Shown piece by piece: positions 17,316 through 26,893 of a DNA stretch of 64,000 nt. A program made the translations under genes and the position numbers. Below the pieces are notes generated by a model, which saw only the letters and a program-made list of their open reading frames with translations, had not been told where the DNA came from and did no database searches. The first letter of the stretch is position 1; each line of letters opens with the position of its first letter. Source of the stretch: Desulfonatronospira thiodismutans ASO3-1 (GTDB lineage: Bacteria; Desulfobacterota; Desulfovibrionia; Desulfovibrionales; Desulfonatronovibrionaceae). The stretch is taken from NCBI RefSeq assembly GCF_000174435.1, contig NZ_ACJN02000001.1, positions 302,001 through 366,000 on the forward strand, written 5' to 3'.

Positions 17316-17915
17316 TCAGCTTGACTTATTTTGGGTAAAAACTTCAATGGTCCTTGTTTCGGTAAATATAAAATGCATGGGTATATCCCAGGGATCTGCC
17401 GGAAGTCTTTCCACCACCTGGAAATCGTATGCAAAGCCCGCAAGCAGCGGCCCTGGGTCTGACAGCAGGCTGAAATAGCGGTCATAAAAACCCTGGCCGA
17501 AACCCAGGCGGTATCCGGATTCGTCAAAGGCCACCCCGGGCACCACCGCCACAGAGGGAGCATGATTCTCAAAGATATTCTCCTGTTTCGGCTCCGGCTC
17601 GTAGATATTGCAAAACCCCGGCCTCAGGCAGCTCAGGTCCTGCACCCGGTAAAATTCCATCCTGCCGGGCCGGTGCGGGTCACAGTACGGGGCGTACACC
17701 TCACGGCCCTGCTGCAGAAGTTCCCGCAACAGAGGCTTAGTGTCCACCTCGCTTTTGATGGGCAGATAGACCAGAAAACAGGTGTGCTGCATGAGCTTCT
17801 TAGTAGAGAGAAAATTTTCTATGACGGCAGCGCTTTTGGCATTTACCTCCCCGGGGTCTAAGGAACTTCTTTGCCTGAGCATCGCAGCCCGCAATTCTTT
17901 TTTGTCCGCATGCAT
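17316..17915 (-). CDS. 5-formyltetrahydrofolate cyclo-ligase
   Basis: 199 residues, the normal length for the MTHFS family. Substrate and ATP-site motifs are visible: LVYLPIKSEVDT near 45-56, YAPYCDP near 72, and VVPGVAFDESGYRLGFGQG near 128-146 followed by FYDRYF. The enzyme converts 5-formyl-THF to methenyl-THF with ATP, salvaging folate. It is the upstream gene of a unit with the YfiH-like gene. Confidence 0.92.
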   Translation of the reverse strand: MHADKKELRAAMLRQRSSLDPGEVNAKSAAVIENFLSTKKLMQHTCFLVYLPIKSEVDTKPLLRELLQQGREVYAPYCDPHRPGRMEFYRVQDLSCLRPGFCNIYEPEPKQENIFENHAPSVAVVPGVAFDESGYRLGFGQGFYDRYFSLLSDPGPLLAGFAYDFQVVERLPADPWDIPMHFIFTETRTIEVFTQNKSS

Positions 17916-17994
17916 AAGATTTGACCTTCAGTTTTTCAGAGGATATATGCCTTTTATCTGTTAACTGTTATTTGTTATTCGGTTTTTCCAGGTA

Positions 17995-19511
17995 AGGCAA
18001 CTCCCGGAAAATAGAATTATAAACCTGGGTGGGTGGCGACCTTTTAATTTTCCGCATGTTGCCCAGAACTCCCCACCCTGAAACTGTTACGTTATTTTAA
18101 GGTAGTTGCCTTAATCAAGCTCCAGTAGGAGTATTTATTCAGATGCATGCGACAGAGTGTTGCCACGCCTCGATCTGCTCCCCTCCTTGGCTAAGGAGGG
18201 GTTGGGGGTGGTTCGATATTTAGCTCCCTTCCTTAACCGGCTTCTTCCCAGGCCAAGCAGGGGAGCTGGACCGTGGCCTGGATTTACTTGGGTGGTGGAC
18301 TTCTGGAATGTTTATAAGGAAGGGATTTCATACAACCACCCCCGGCCCCTCCTTGGCTAAGGAGGGGAGCTACACCGTGGCCTGGATTTACTTGGGTGGT
18401 GAAAACTTAGGCAACTCCCGGAAAATAGAATTATAAACTTGGGTAGGCGGCGACCTTTTAATTTTCCGCATGTTGCCCAGAACTCCCCACCCTGAAACTG
18501 TTACGTTATTTTAAGGTAGTTGCCTTAATCAAGCTCCAGTAGGAGTATTTATTCAGATGCATGCGACAGAGTGTTGCCACGCCTCGATCTGCTCCCCTCC
18601 TTGGCTAAGGAGGGGTTGGGGGGTGGTTCGATACTTAGCTCCCTTCCTTAACCGGCTTCTTCCCAGGCCAAGCAGGGGAGCTGGACCGTGGCCTGGATTT
18701 ACTTGGGTGGTGGACTTCTGGAATGTTTATAAGGAAGGGATTTCATACAACCACCCCCGGCCCCTCCTTGGCTAAGGAGGGGAGCTACACCGTGGCCTGG
18801 ATTTACTTGGGTGGTGAAAACTTAGGCAACTCCCGGAAAATAGAATTATAAACTTGGGTAGGCGGCGACCTTTTAATTTTCCGCATGTTGCCCAGAACTC
18901 CCCACCCTGAAACTGTTACGTTATTTTAAGGTAGTTGCCTTAATCAAGCTCCAGTAGGAGTATTTATTCAGATGCATGCGACAGAGTGTTGCCACGCCTC
19001 GATCTGCTCCCCTCCTTGGCTAAGGAGGGGAGCTACACCGTGGCCTGGATTTACTTGGGTGGTGAAAGCTTAGGCAACTCCCGGAAAATAGAATTATAAA
19101 CTTGGGTAGGCGGCGACCTTTTAATTTTCCGCATGTTGCCCAGAACTCCCCACCCTGAAACTGTTACGTTATTTTAAGGTAGTTGCCTTAATCAAGCTCC
19201 AGTAGGAGTATTTATTCAGATGCATGCGACAGAGTCTTGCCACGCCTCGATCTGCTCCCCTCCTTGGCTAAGGAGGGGTTGGGGGGTGGTTCGATATTTA
19301 GCTCCCTTCCTTAACCGGCTTCTTCCCAGGCCAAGCAGGGGAGCTGTACCGTGGCCTGGATTTACTTGTGTGGTGGACTTCTGGAATGTTTATAAGGAAG
19401 GGATTTCATACAACCACCCCCGGCCCCTCCTTGGCTAAGGAGGGGAGCTACACCGTGGCCTGGATTTACTTGGGTGGTGAAAACTTAGGCAACTCCCGGA
19501 AAATAGAATTA
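17995..19511. repeat. Tandem array of 415-bp units (three long, one short)
   Basis: Units begin with AGGCAACTCCCGG at 17995, 18409, 18824 and 19072, and the array ends with the same word at 19487; spacings are 414, 415, 248 and 415. Each unit starts with a segment of about 118 bases bounded by AGGCAACT and AGTTGCCT. Long units hold two copies of a CCCCTCCTT-GGCT-AAGGAGGGG palindrome 167 bases apart; the short unit lacks exactly that interval. Open frames inside are repeat-derived. A reverse-oriented relative lies at 25898-26740. AATTAACTG/GTTAATTG words flank the array. Confidence 0.93.
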
Positions 19512-19594
19512 ACAATTAACTGATAACCGATAACTGGCACCCCCCTGAATGGTTACAGTTTAAGCCGTCTGTAAAAAACAAAGAGGAAACAGTC

Positions 19595-19765
19595 ATGAAC
19601 ATACCAATATTCAGAGGCGTTATACTGGGCGGCACCGTGGGCCTGACCGCCAGCCTGATCTTTGGCATCGACCCCCTGCGGGCACTTATCCTGGGAGTTT
19701 TGTGCGGCCTTCTGGGTGTGGCCACCCGCGTGGCCATAGAAAACAGAAAAGAAAAAGACAAGTAG
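19595..19765 (+). CDS. Small membrane protein, 56 residues
   Basis: The frame from ATG 19595 to TAG 19763-19765 encodes a short protein with a ribosome site (GAGGAAA) in good position. It has two hydrophobic stretches (about residues 8-22 and 27-43) separated by DPLR, and a charged tail ending in ENRKEKDK, so two membrane passes with a cytoplasmic tail are plausible. Codon use resembles the neighbouring genes. I do not recognise a family. It sits alone between the tandem array and a nested palindrome. Confidence 0.65.
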   Translation: MNIPIFRGVILGGTVGLTASLIFGIDPLRALILGVLCGLLGVATRVAIENRKEKDK

Positions 19766-19913
19766 AGCTGCACTAACGCGGGCCATGCCCGCAACCCAGT
19801 TATCTGTTATTTGTTAATTGTTATCAGGGTAAGGCAGTGAATTCAGGCTTTTGTTCTTCAACAATTAACAATTATGGATGTTCAAAATACCAATATGCCG
19901 TTACTGTTCAGAC

Positions 19914-20064
19914 GTATCTGTTTAGCGCTTTGCATGTGGCATGGGGACTGGCTCTTCCGGGACCCACTTGTCCCAAAAAATGAGATGTTTTAAGCACAAA
20001 ATGATGCTCAAGTGGGTCCCGGAGTGCCTGTCCCCTGCTTTCCTTAAAAGCGCTAAACAGATAC
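19914..20064. repeat. Nested palindrome, GTATCTGTTTAGCG type (151 bp)
   Basis: Outer arms GTATCTGTTTAGCGC and GCGCTAAACAGATAC; middle arms GGGGACTGGCTC and GTGCCTGTCCCC; inner arms CCGGGACCCACTTG and CAAGTGGGTCCCGG. The middle shell is the same as in 10628-10790 and 23291-23441, but the outer and inner shells are different sequences. Confidence 0.88.
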
Positions 20065-20087
20065 TTCAGACATAACCGTTGAAAGCC

Positions 20088-20365
20088 TGTTACAAAAAAC
20101 AAGAATTTTTAGACAGGATTAACAGGATGGACAGGATAAGCAATCAGCGGCCGGAAGCCGCAGATTGCATTAGCCATCCGGCACTCATGAATGCCGGAAG
20201 AAAGTGAGTGCCGGATTGAAGACCTTTTAGCCCGCCTTCCGGGCGGGATAAAAATGCTTTTCTCTTAATCCATCTCTTAATCTATGCCTGCCACGCGTCT
20301 TTGTCGTGGTTAATCCTGTCAAAAAACTCTTCTCTTTATTGTTGCAGACAAAGCATAACTATGGC
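20088..20365. repeat. Composite repeat C, copy 1
   Basis: A mosaic bounded by ACAGGATTAACAGGAT (left) and TTAATCCTGTC (right). It includes an AATCAGCGGCCGGAAGCCG segment, the GCACTCATG...GAGTGC hairpin (20176-20215), a CCCGCCTTCCGGGCGGG hairpin and a CTGCCACGCG word. Related copies lie at 45922-46378 and, inverted, at 52128-52440. No gene is seen between 20065 and the uvrA stop. Confidence 0.75.
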
Positions 20366-20460
20366 GGTACATCAGTATTTTTCTGATCCCTTAACTGATA
20401 ACAATTTCTAATTTTTTATGCCAGGGCTTCAAGAGTAAGTCACTACACTGACTGCCCTTA

Positions 20461-23211
20461 TCAAGTCTCAAGGGATAGAAACCTGCCCGTAACCGACCCG
20501 GGGTTGTCCCTGACTTCCTCCGGTGTACCCCGGGCCACAATGTATCCTCCGCTGTCCCCGCCTCCGGGACCCAGGTCCAGGAGATAATCCGCACAGGCCA
20601 CCACGTCTAAGTTGTGCTCGATGACAATTATCGAAGCCCCTTTGTCCACCAGCTGGTTCAGGACCTGGATAAGCTTGCCCACCTCGTGGGTATGCAGGCC
20701 TGTGGTGGGCTCGTCCAGCACGTACAGGGTCCCTGGAAGGCTCTTCTTGGACAGCTCCCTGGATATCTTTATCCTCTGGGCCTCTCCTCCCGAAAGAGTA
20801 GTGGCCGGCTGACCCAGCCTCAGGTATTCCAGGCCTACTTCCTCCAGGATGCCCAGCTTGCGCTCCAGGACCGGGTAATTCTGGAAAAATACCCTGGCCT
20901 GAGCCACGGACATATCCAGAACCTGAGCGATATTATACCCCCTGTACTCAATGTCCAGGGTCTCCCGGTTGTACCGCTGCCCCCCGCACACCTCGCAGGT
21001 CACGAACACATCCGGCAGAAAATGCATCTCCACCCTTATCTGTCCGTCTCCGCTGCAGGACTCGCAGCGACCCCCGCGCACGTTGAAGCTGAAACGCCCC
21101 GGCTTGTACCCGCGCTTTCTTGCATCTTTGGTTTCGGCGAAAATATTTCTGATTTCATCAAAGACCTTGGTATATGTGGCCGGATTGGACCTGGGGGTCC
21201 GGCCGATGGGTGACTGGTCAATGGGCACCACCTTGGCGATATGCTCCGCCCCTTCAATTCCGGCAATGCTTCCGGGTTCATCCACCTTGAGTCCCCTGGC
21301 CAGGGCCAGGTGCTTGTACAGCGAATCCACCACCAGCGAGCTCTTGCCAGAGCCGGAAACTCCAGTGACCACCACCAGCTGGTTCAGGGGAATGTCGCAG
21401 TCTACGTTTTTGAGGTTGTTGGTGCTCACTCCGCGCAGAGTCAGGCAGCGACCGGAGTTTCGCCTTTTATCCGGCCTGGGGATAGTCATCTCCCGGCGCA
21501 GGTACTTGCCTGTAAGGGTATTGGAACCAAGCAGGGCATCCACGCTTCCCTGGTGCACCACTTCCCCGCCCAGAGCTCCGGAACCGGGGCCGAGCTCCAG
21601 TACGTGGTCCGCGCTTCTGATGGTGGCCTCGTCATGCTCCACCACCAGCACGGTGTTGCCCCGGCCCTGGAGTTCGCGCAGGGTGGACAGCAATCGGTCG
21701 TTGTCCCTGGGATGCAGGCCTATGCTTGGCTCGTCCAGGACATAGGTCACCCCCACCAGGCCGGAGCCCAGCTGCCCTGCCAGGCGGATGCGCTGGGCCT
21801 CCCCCCCGGACAGGGTGGACATGTTCCGGGCCAGATTTATATAATCCAGGCCAACGTTGACCAGAAATTTGAGCCTGTGGCTCAGTTCATTTATAAGCGG
21901 CTCTGCAATCCTGGCCTGGGACTGCTCAAATTTCAGGCTTTGCAGCCACTCTAAGGCCTTGTGAATGGACAAACGGGTAAATTCGTAGATGTTTTTCCCG
22001 TTTACGTGCACGGACAAGGACTCGGGCCTCAGCCTGGCCCCCCTGCATACAGGACAGGGCCTGGACTGCCTGTATCTGGCCAGTTCATCACGCCAGACCG
22101 GGCCGATGGCGAACCCCTCCTCCAGGAGGCTAAGCACCCCCTCGAAACCAAGTTCCTTGTCTCCGGCAAAAAGCGCTTCTAAGGCCTCCGGGGGGAAATC
22201 AGCCAGCCGGGTGTCTAAGTCAAAGCCGTATTTGCGGCCCAGGGCCAGCAGGTCGTCCTTGTACCTGGCAAAGACCGCAGGCTTTTTCCAGGGGATGATT
22301 GCTCCCCGGTTCAGGCTCAGGCCCTTGTTGGGGGCTATCAGGTCCGGCTCAAAATACTCCACGCTGCCGATACCCGAACATTCCGGGCAGGCCCCCTGGG
22401 GACTGTTGAAGGAAAAAAGCTGCGGGCTGGGAGCAGGCATGGAGATCTTGCAGTCAGGGCATACCGCCTGGGTGCTGTAAAAAATGTCCCGGCCGTCCAC
22501 AATGGACACCAGCAGGCTGTCCTGGCCATAAGCCAGGGCCAGTTCAACCGAGTCGGCCAGCCTTTTGCGCATGTCCGGCTTGTGCACTAAGCGGTCCACC
22601 ACCAGCTCTATGCGGTGTTTGCGGTTTTTATCCAGCGCGGGCAGAGTGTCTAAGCTCTGGACCTCGCCGTTTATGCGCACCCGGACAAACCCCTGGGACT
22701 TGAGCTTTTTCAAAAGCTCCTGGTGCGTACCCTTTTTGTTGTTCACTAAGGGGCTTAAAATCATAAACTTTGTACCCTGGGGCATGTCCATGATATGTTC
22801 TATGATGCGGCTGGCGGACTGGGCCTGTACCTCCAGGCCGCACTCGGGACAGGTGGAAGTCCCAAGCCTGGCGTAAAAGACCCTTAAAAAATCGTACACC
22901 TCGGTCACCGTGCCCACAGTGGAGCGCGGATTCCTGGACAGGGTATGCTGCTCAATGGAGATGGCCGGGGAAAGCCCCTCAATCTTGTCCACTAAGGGCT
23001 TGTCCATCTGCGGCAGAAACTGCCTGGCGTAAACGGACAGGGATTCCACGTAGCGCCTCTGCCCCTCGGCATAGATAATATCAAAGGCCAGGGTTGACTT
23101 GCCCGACCCTGAAGGACCACAAAGGACCACCAGCTTGTTGCGGGGAATTTCTAAGGACAGGGACTTGAGGTTATGCTGCCTGGCCCCGCTTATGCGAATT
23201 GAATTTTCCAT
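20461..23211 (-). CDS. uvrA: UvrABC excinuclease subunit A
   Basis: 916 residues, close to the usual 940. There are two ABC ATPase halves: Walker A GPSGSGKSTL near 33 and GVSGSGKSSL near 610, and signatures TLSGGEAQRIRLA near 470 and TLSGGEAQRIKIS near 810. Zinc-binding cysteine pairs are seen in CPECGLE, CPDCKI/CPECSG and the C-terminal CESCSGDG/CEVCGGQ. UvrA dimers find bulky DNA damage and load UvrB. A nested palindrome (23291-23441) lies between its start and the divergent hypF gene. Confidence 0.97.
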   Translation of the reverse strand: MENSIRISGARQHNLKSLSLEIPRNKLVVLCGPSGSGKSTLAFDIIYAEGQRRYVESLSVYARQFLPQMDKPLVDKIEGLSPAISIEQHTLSRNPRSTVGTVTEVYDFLRVFYARLGTSTCPECGLEVQAQSASRIIEHIMDMPQGTKFMILSPLVNNKKGTHQELLKKLKSQGFVRVRINGEVQSLDTLPALDKNRKHRIELVVDRLVHKPDMRKRLADSVELALAYGQDSLLVSIVDGRDIFYSTQAVCPDCKISMPAPSPQLFSFNSPQGACPECSGIGSVEYFEPDLIAPNKGLSLNRGAIIPWKKPAVFARYKDDLLALGRKYGFDLDTRLADFPPEALEALFAGDKELGFEGVLSLLEEGFAIGPVWRDELARYRQSRPCPVCRGARLRPESLSVHVNGKNIYEFTRLSIHKALEWLQSLKFEQSQARIAEPLINELSHRLKFLVNVGLDYINLARNMSTLSGGEAQRIRLAGQLGSGLVGVTYVLDEPSIGLHPRDNDRLLSTLRELQGRGNTVLVVEHDEATIRSADHVLELGPGSGALGGEVVHQGSVDALLGSNTLTGKYLRREMTIPRPDKRRNSGRCLTLRGVSTNNLKNVDCDIPLNQLVVVTGVSGSGKSSLVVDSLYKHLALARGLKVDEPGSIAGIEGAEHIAKVVPIDQSPIGRTPRSNPATYTKVFDEIRNIFAETKDARKRGYKPGRFSFNVRGGRCESCSGDGQIRVEMHFLPDVFVTCEVCGGQRYNRETLDIEYRGYNIAQVLDMSVAQARVFFQNYPVLERKLGILEEVGLEYLRLGQPATTLSGGEAQRIKISRELSKKSLPGTLYVLDEPTTGLHTHEVGKLIQVLNQLVDKGASIIVIEHNLDVVACADYLLDLGPGGGDSGGYIVARGTPEEVRDNPGSVTGRFLSLET

Positions 23212-23290
23212 AGTTTATAAAGGTGAAGGTTGTTTATCAGGCAAGGACATGAAGGCTTCTTGTCTTTTCCGGTTTAAAATCTTAAATCAG

Positions 23291-23441
23291 TTAACACTAC
23301 AGCGAAACTTATGATTGGCCTCCGGGGACTGGCTCTTTTGCCGCCGAGATTTTTGAGCAGTTGAAGGTTTTCCATCGGCAAAAGTGCCTGTCCCCAGTTG
23401 AGATACCATAGTGTATTTTATAAGTTTCGCTGTAGTGTTAA
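23291..23441. repeat. Nested palindrome, TTAACACTACAGCG type (151 bp), second copy
   Basis: Outer arms TTAACACTACAGCGAAACTT at 23291 and the complement ending at 23441 are the same as in 10628-10790. The middle shell is GGGGACTGGCTC/GTGCCTGTCCCC. The inner shell is CTTTTGCCG/CGGCAAAAG, unlike the other two copies. It occupies the divergent uvrA-hypF promoter region. Confidence 0.88.
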
Positions 23442-23477
23442 TGGCTTCGATTATTATTTTTATCCAAACAGAAAATT

Positions 23478-25784
23478 ATGAGGCGTAAGAGATATATTGT
23501 CAATGGCCGGGTCCAGGGAGTAGGCTTCAGGCCCTCTGTCTACCGTATGGCCGCTCAACACGGCCTTACTGGTTCGGTGCAGAACACCTCCCTTGGCGTG
23601 GTCATCGAAGTCCAGGGCAAAGAGGAGGCACTGGCCTGGTTTGAAGAAGAACTCAGGGGCAACCCCCCGCCCTTAGCTGAAATTACCCGGATTCAGACAG
23701 ACGAGACAACACCTGAGGCAGGTGAATCCGGATTCATCATCCTGGAAAGCTCTGCCCTGGAGCAAAGCCAGGTGCTCATAAGCCCCGACTCCGCCGTATG
23801 CAGCGACTGTACCCGGGAGATACTGGACCCTAAGGACCGAAGATATCTCTATCCCTTCACCAACTGCACCAACTGCGGCCCCAGGTATACCATTACCGGG
23901 CTTATCCCCTATGACCGGCAAAACACCTCCATGGCCTGCTTTGAAATGTGCCTCCAATGCCGCCGGGAGTACAGCGACCCCGGAGACCGGCGTTTCCATG
24001 CCCAGCCCAATGCCTGTCCCCAGTGCGGCCCCGGGCTCTGGCTGACAGATGCGGACGGCAACAGGATTTCAGAACATGATTCCCCCCTGAAGAAAAGCGC
24101 TTACCTGCTTAAACAGGGCAACATCCTGGCCATAAAAGGCCTCGGCGGTTTTCACCTGGCCTGCGACGCTGCCGATCAGGAAGCCGTTCGGGAACTTCGT
24201 CGCCGCAAGAACCGACCGCACAAACCCCTGGCTGTCATGGTCCCGGACATAGCTGCCGCTGTAGAGCTGGCGGAGCTAAGCCCATTGGAAGCAGAAATCC
24301 TGCAGAGCCCCTCCAGCCCCATCCTGGCGGTGAAGCCCATCCAGCCCTGCCCCTTGAGCCCCGAACTGGCCCCGGATACAGACCTGCTGGGCATCATGCT
24401 GGCATACACCCCCCTGCACCTGGTTCTCTTTGAACACTTCAAGGCTCTGCTCACCCGGCAGGAAATACCCGCCCTGGTCATGACCTCGGGCAACATGAAC
24501 TCCGAGCCCATAAGTCTTGGCAACCGGGAGGCCCTGGGGCGTCTGGGTCAAATTGCTGATTACTTTCTTCTGCATGACCGGGACATCCTGGTGCGCTGCG
24601 ATGACTCGGTAATGTGCGCCCGCGGCCCCGGGCCTGCCTACTTGCGTCGGGCCAGGGGATATACCCCGCAGCCGGTATTTCTGTCCCGGGACGGCCCATC
24701 TGTTCTGGGCACAGGCCCGGAACTCAAAAACACCTTCTGTCTCACCAGAAATGACCAGGCCTTTGTCTCCCAGCACATAGGCGACCTGCAGAACCTGGAA
24801 AACTACGGTTTTTACCGGGAGTGCATAGCCCATCTGCAGCACGTACTGCAGGTCAACCCGGAAATGGTGATCAGCGACCTGCACCCTGACTACCTGAGCA
24901 CCAGGTACGCCAGGCAGGAGTCCGGTCTGCCGGTGCAGGCCCTGCAGCATCACTACGCCCACATCCTGTCTGTCATGGCTGAAAACTGTTTTGAAGGCCC
25001 GTGCCTGGGCCTGGCCCTGGACGGAGCCGGGCTGGGGGATGACGGCACCCTGTGGGGAGGCGAGCTTTTGCTGGTGGACAACCGGGACATGACCCTGCAA
25101 AGAGTGGGCAGCTTTGAGCCCGTGCCCCTGCCCGGAGGAGACCTGGCCGTGCGCGAGCCCTGGCGTATCGCTGCCGGCTTTATCCATAGTCTGGGCATGG
25201 AGCATTCCGTACTGGCCAGGGATTTTGAGCAAGGGCTGACTAAAGAGGAGATGCTTTTGAGGCAGATGATAGAAAAAAACATCAACTCCCCCCTCTCCAG
25301 CGGGTGCGGTCGTCTTTTTGACGCAGTGGCCGCCATGCTCGGGCTGGTCAGAAGCATCAGCTACGAAGGCCAGGGGGCTGTTCTCCTGGAAAAAATCCAG
25401 TCCCACGGACAAGAAACCGCATACGAGCTGCCGGTTCACCACCGCAATGGGCTTGGCATTCTGGACACCCTGACCCTGTTTCGTCAAATTCTGAAAGACC
25501 ATATTAGTGGCCTGAGCCCGGCCATAATCAGCCGCAGGTTTCACCTGTCCCTGGTCCGGGGCCTGTGCCTGTGGGCCGCGCAGGCAGGAAACGCCACCGG
25601 CATCAGGACCATAGGCCTTAGCGGCGGTGTCATGCACAACCTGACCCTGGCCCGGGAGCTTGAAGCAGGTCTTGTCCGGAGATCGTTCAATGTTTTGACG
25701 CACAGATTCCTGCCCCCGGGAGACGCCTGCGTCAGCCTGGGCCAGGCCGTGTACGGCCGGCATCTTGCACGCCTGAAAACATAA
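23478..25784 (+). CDS. hypF: Hydrogenase maturation carbamoyltransferase HypF
   Basis: 768 residues, full length. The domains in order are an acylphosphatase-like domain (1-90, GRVQGVGFRPSVYRMA), two HypF zinc fingers (CSDCTREI...CTNCGP and CLQCRREY...CPQCGP, about 105-190), a YrdC-like domain (about 200-385, with KRKNRPHKPLAVM-like RRRKNRPHKPLAVM) and a C-terminal Kae1-like domain (HHYAHILSVMAE, GLALDGAGLGDDG, GLSGGVMHN). It makes the carbamoyl group that becomes the cyanide ligand of NiFe hydrogenases and passes it to HypE. No other hyp or hydrogenase genes are in the window. No clear ribosome site precedes the ATG. Confidence 0.97.
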   Translation: MRRKRYIVNGRVQGVGFRPSVYRMAAQHGLTGSVQNTSLGVVIEVQGKEEALAWFEEELRGNPPPLAEITRIQTDETTPEAGESGFIILESSALEQSQVLISPDSAVCSDCTREILDPKDRRYLYPFTNCTNCGPRYTITGLIPYDRQNTSMACFEMCLQCRREYSDPGDRRFHAQPNACPQCGPGLWLTDADGNRISEHDSPLKKSAYLLKQGNILAIKGLGGFHLACDAADQEAVRELRRRKNRPHKPLAVMVPDIAAAVELAELSPLEAEILQSPSSPILAVKPIQPCPLSPELAPDTDLLGIMLAYTPLHLVLFEHFKALLTRQEIPALVMTSGNMNSEPISLGNREALGRLGQIADYFLLHDRDILVRCDDSVMCARGPGPAYLRRARGYTPQPVFLSRDGPSVLGTGPELKNTFCLTRNDQAFVSQHIGDLQNLENYGFYRECIAHLQHVLQVNPEMVISDLHPDYLSTRYARQESGLPVQALQHHYAHILSVMAENCFEGPCLGLALDGAGLGDDGTLWGGELLLVDNRDMTLQRVGSFEPVPLPGGDLAVREPWRIAAGFIHSLGMEHSVLARDFEQGLTKEEMLLRQMIEKNINSPLSSGCGRLFDAVAAMLGLVRSISYEGQGAVLLEKIQSHGQETAYELPVHHRNGLGILDTLTLFRQILKDHISGLSPAIISRRFHLSLVRGLCLWAAQAGNATGIRTIGLSGGVMHNLTLARELEAGLVRRSFNVLTHRFLPPGDACVSLGQAVYGRHLARLKT

Positions 25785-25833
25785 ACCTGCAGTGCTTTTC
25801 CCTTGTAAAACCCTTAGGCGCTGTCAGAAATTT

Positions 25834-25872
25834 CAAACCAACATGCTGGTAACTTTATCTGACATCCTGCTC
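25834..25872. repeat. Dispersed repeat D
   Basis: The core TTTCAAACCAACATG...GTAACTTTATCTGACA recurs at about 43700-43755 (divergent) and, inverted, at 52633-52685. In two of the three places it begins beside GGCGCTTAGCACAAAT or its shortened form. Confidence 0.65.
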
Positions 25873-25897
25873 CCCTGTATAGGCTTAAGTGCACGGC

Positions 25898-26740
25898 GTA
25901 AACTCCCCTCCTTAGCCTGGGAAGGGCCGGGAAAGGAAGGGAGCTAAATATCGAACCACCCCCAGCCCTTCCTTAACCAAGGAGGGGAGCACATCGAGGG
26001 GCGACAACACTCTGTCGCATGCATCTGCATAAATACTCCTACTGGAGCTTGATTAAGGCAACTACCTGAAAATAACGTAACAGTTCTAGGGTGGGGAGTT
26101 CTGGGCAACATGCGGAAAATTAAAAGGTCGCCACCCACCCAAGTTTATAATTCTATTTTCCGGGAGTTGCCTAAGCTTTCACCACCCAAGTAAATCCAGG
26201 CCACGGTGTAGCTCCCCTCCTTAGCCAAGGAGGGGAGCAGATCGAGGCGTGGCAACACTCTGTCGCATGCATCTGAATAAATACTCCTACTGGAGCTTGA
26301 TTAAGGCAACTACCTGAAAATAACGTAACAGTTCTAGGGTGGGGAGTTCTGGGCAACATGCGGAAAATTAAAAGGTCGCCGCCTACCCAAGTTTATAATT
26401 CTATTTTCCGGGAGTTGCCTAAGCTTTCACCACCCAAGTAAATCCAGGCCACGGTGTAGCTCCCCTCCTTAGCCAAGGAGGGGCCGGGGGTGGTTGTATG
26501 AAATCCCTTCCTTATAAACATTCCAGAAGTCCACCACCCAAGTAAATCCAGGCCACGGTGTAGCTCCCCTCCTTAGCCAAGGAGGGGAGCAGATCGAGGC
26601 GTGGCAACACTCTGTCGCATGCATCTGTCAAACACTCCATCTGGCTCGTGATTAAACTTCCACCACCAAAGTAAATCCAGGCCACGGTTTAGCTCCCCTC
26701 CTTAGCCAAGGAGGGGTCGGGGGTGGTTGTAACCGATCCC
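25898..26740. repeat. Reverse-oriented array of the 415-bp/248-bp repeat family
   Basis: The same words as the 17995-19511 array appear in reverse complement: GGGAGTTGCCT boundaries at 26172 and 26420 (spacing 248, the short-unit length), CATGCATCTG spacer words and several CCCCTCCTT-AGCC-AAGGAGGGG palindromes. The end at 26740 runs into TTAACAATTAACAAATAACTG words like those flanking the other array. Short open frames here are repeat-derived. With 17995-19511 it forms a large inverted pair around uvrA-hypF. Confidence 0.9.
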
Positions 26741-26893
26741 TTCCCTATTAACAATTAACAAATAACTGAGTTGCGCGCGTACCCCGCTTTAGTTAAACCT
26801 CAGTGGCATGCAACTTGAATTAAGAATTTCATACAACAGTTGCAGCAAAATTTTCCCTTTCAGAAGTTATTTCATTCCCCCAAGGAGGAGCAG

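Noticed and set aside
18157-19438. Proteins of about 70 residues repeated in the 415-bp array
   Set aside because: The frames are read from palindromic repeat units, are interrupted in the short unit and have no ribosome site.
17995-19511. CRISPR array
   Set aside because: Units are about 415 bp and nearly identical throughout, with no short repeat plus unique spacer pattern and no cas genes.
24276-25763. Long open frame (495 codons) on the minus strand opposite hypF
   Set aside because: It lies entirely against hypF in a fixed frame relation, has a His/Gln/Gly-rich shadow composition and no ribosome site.
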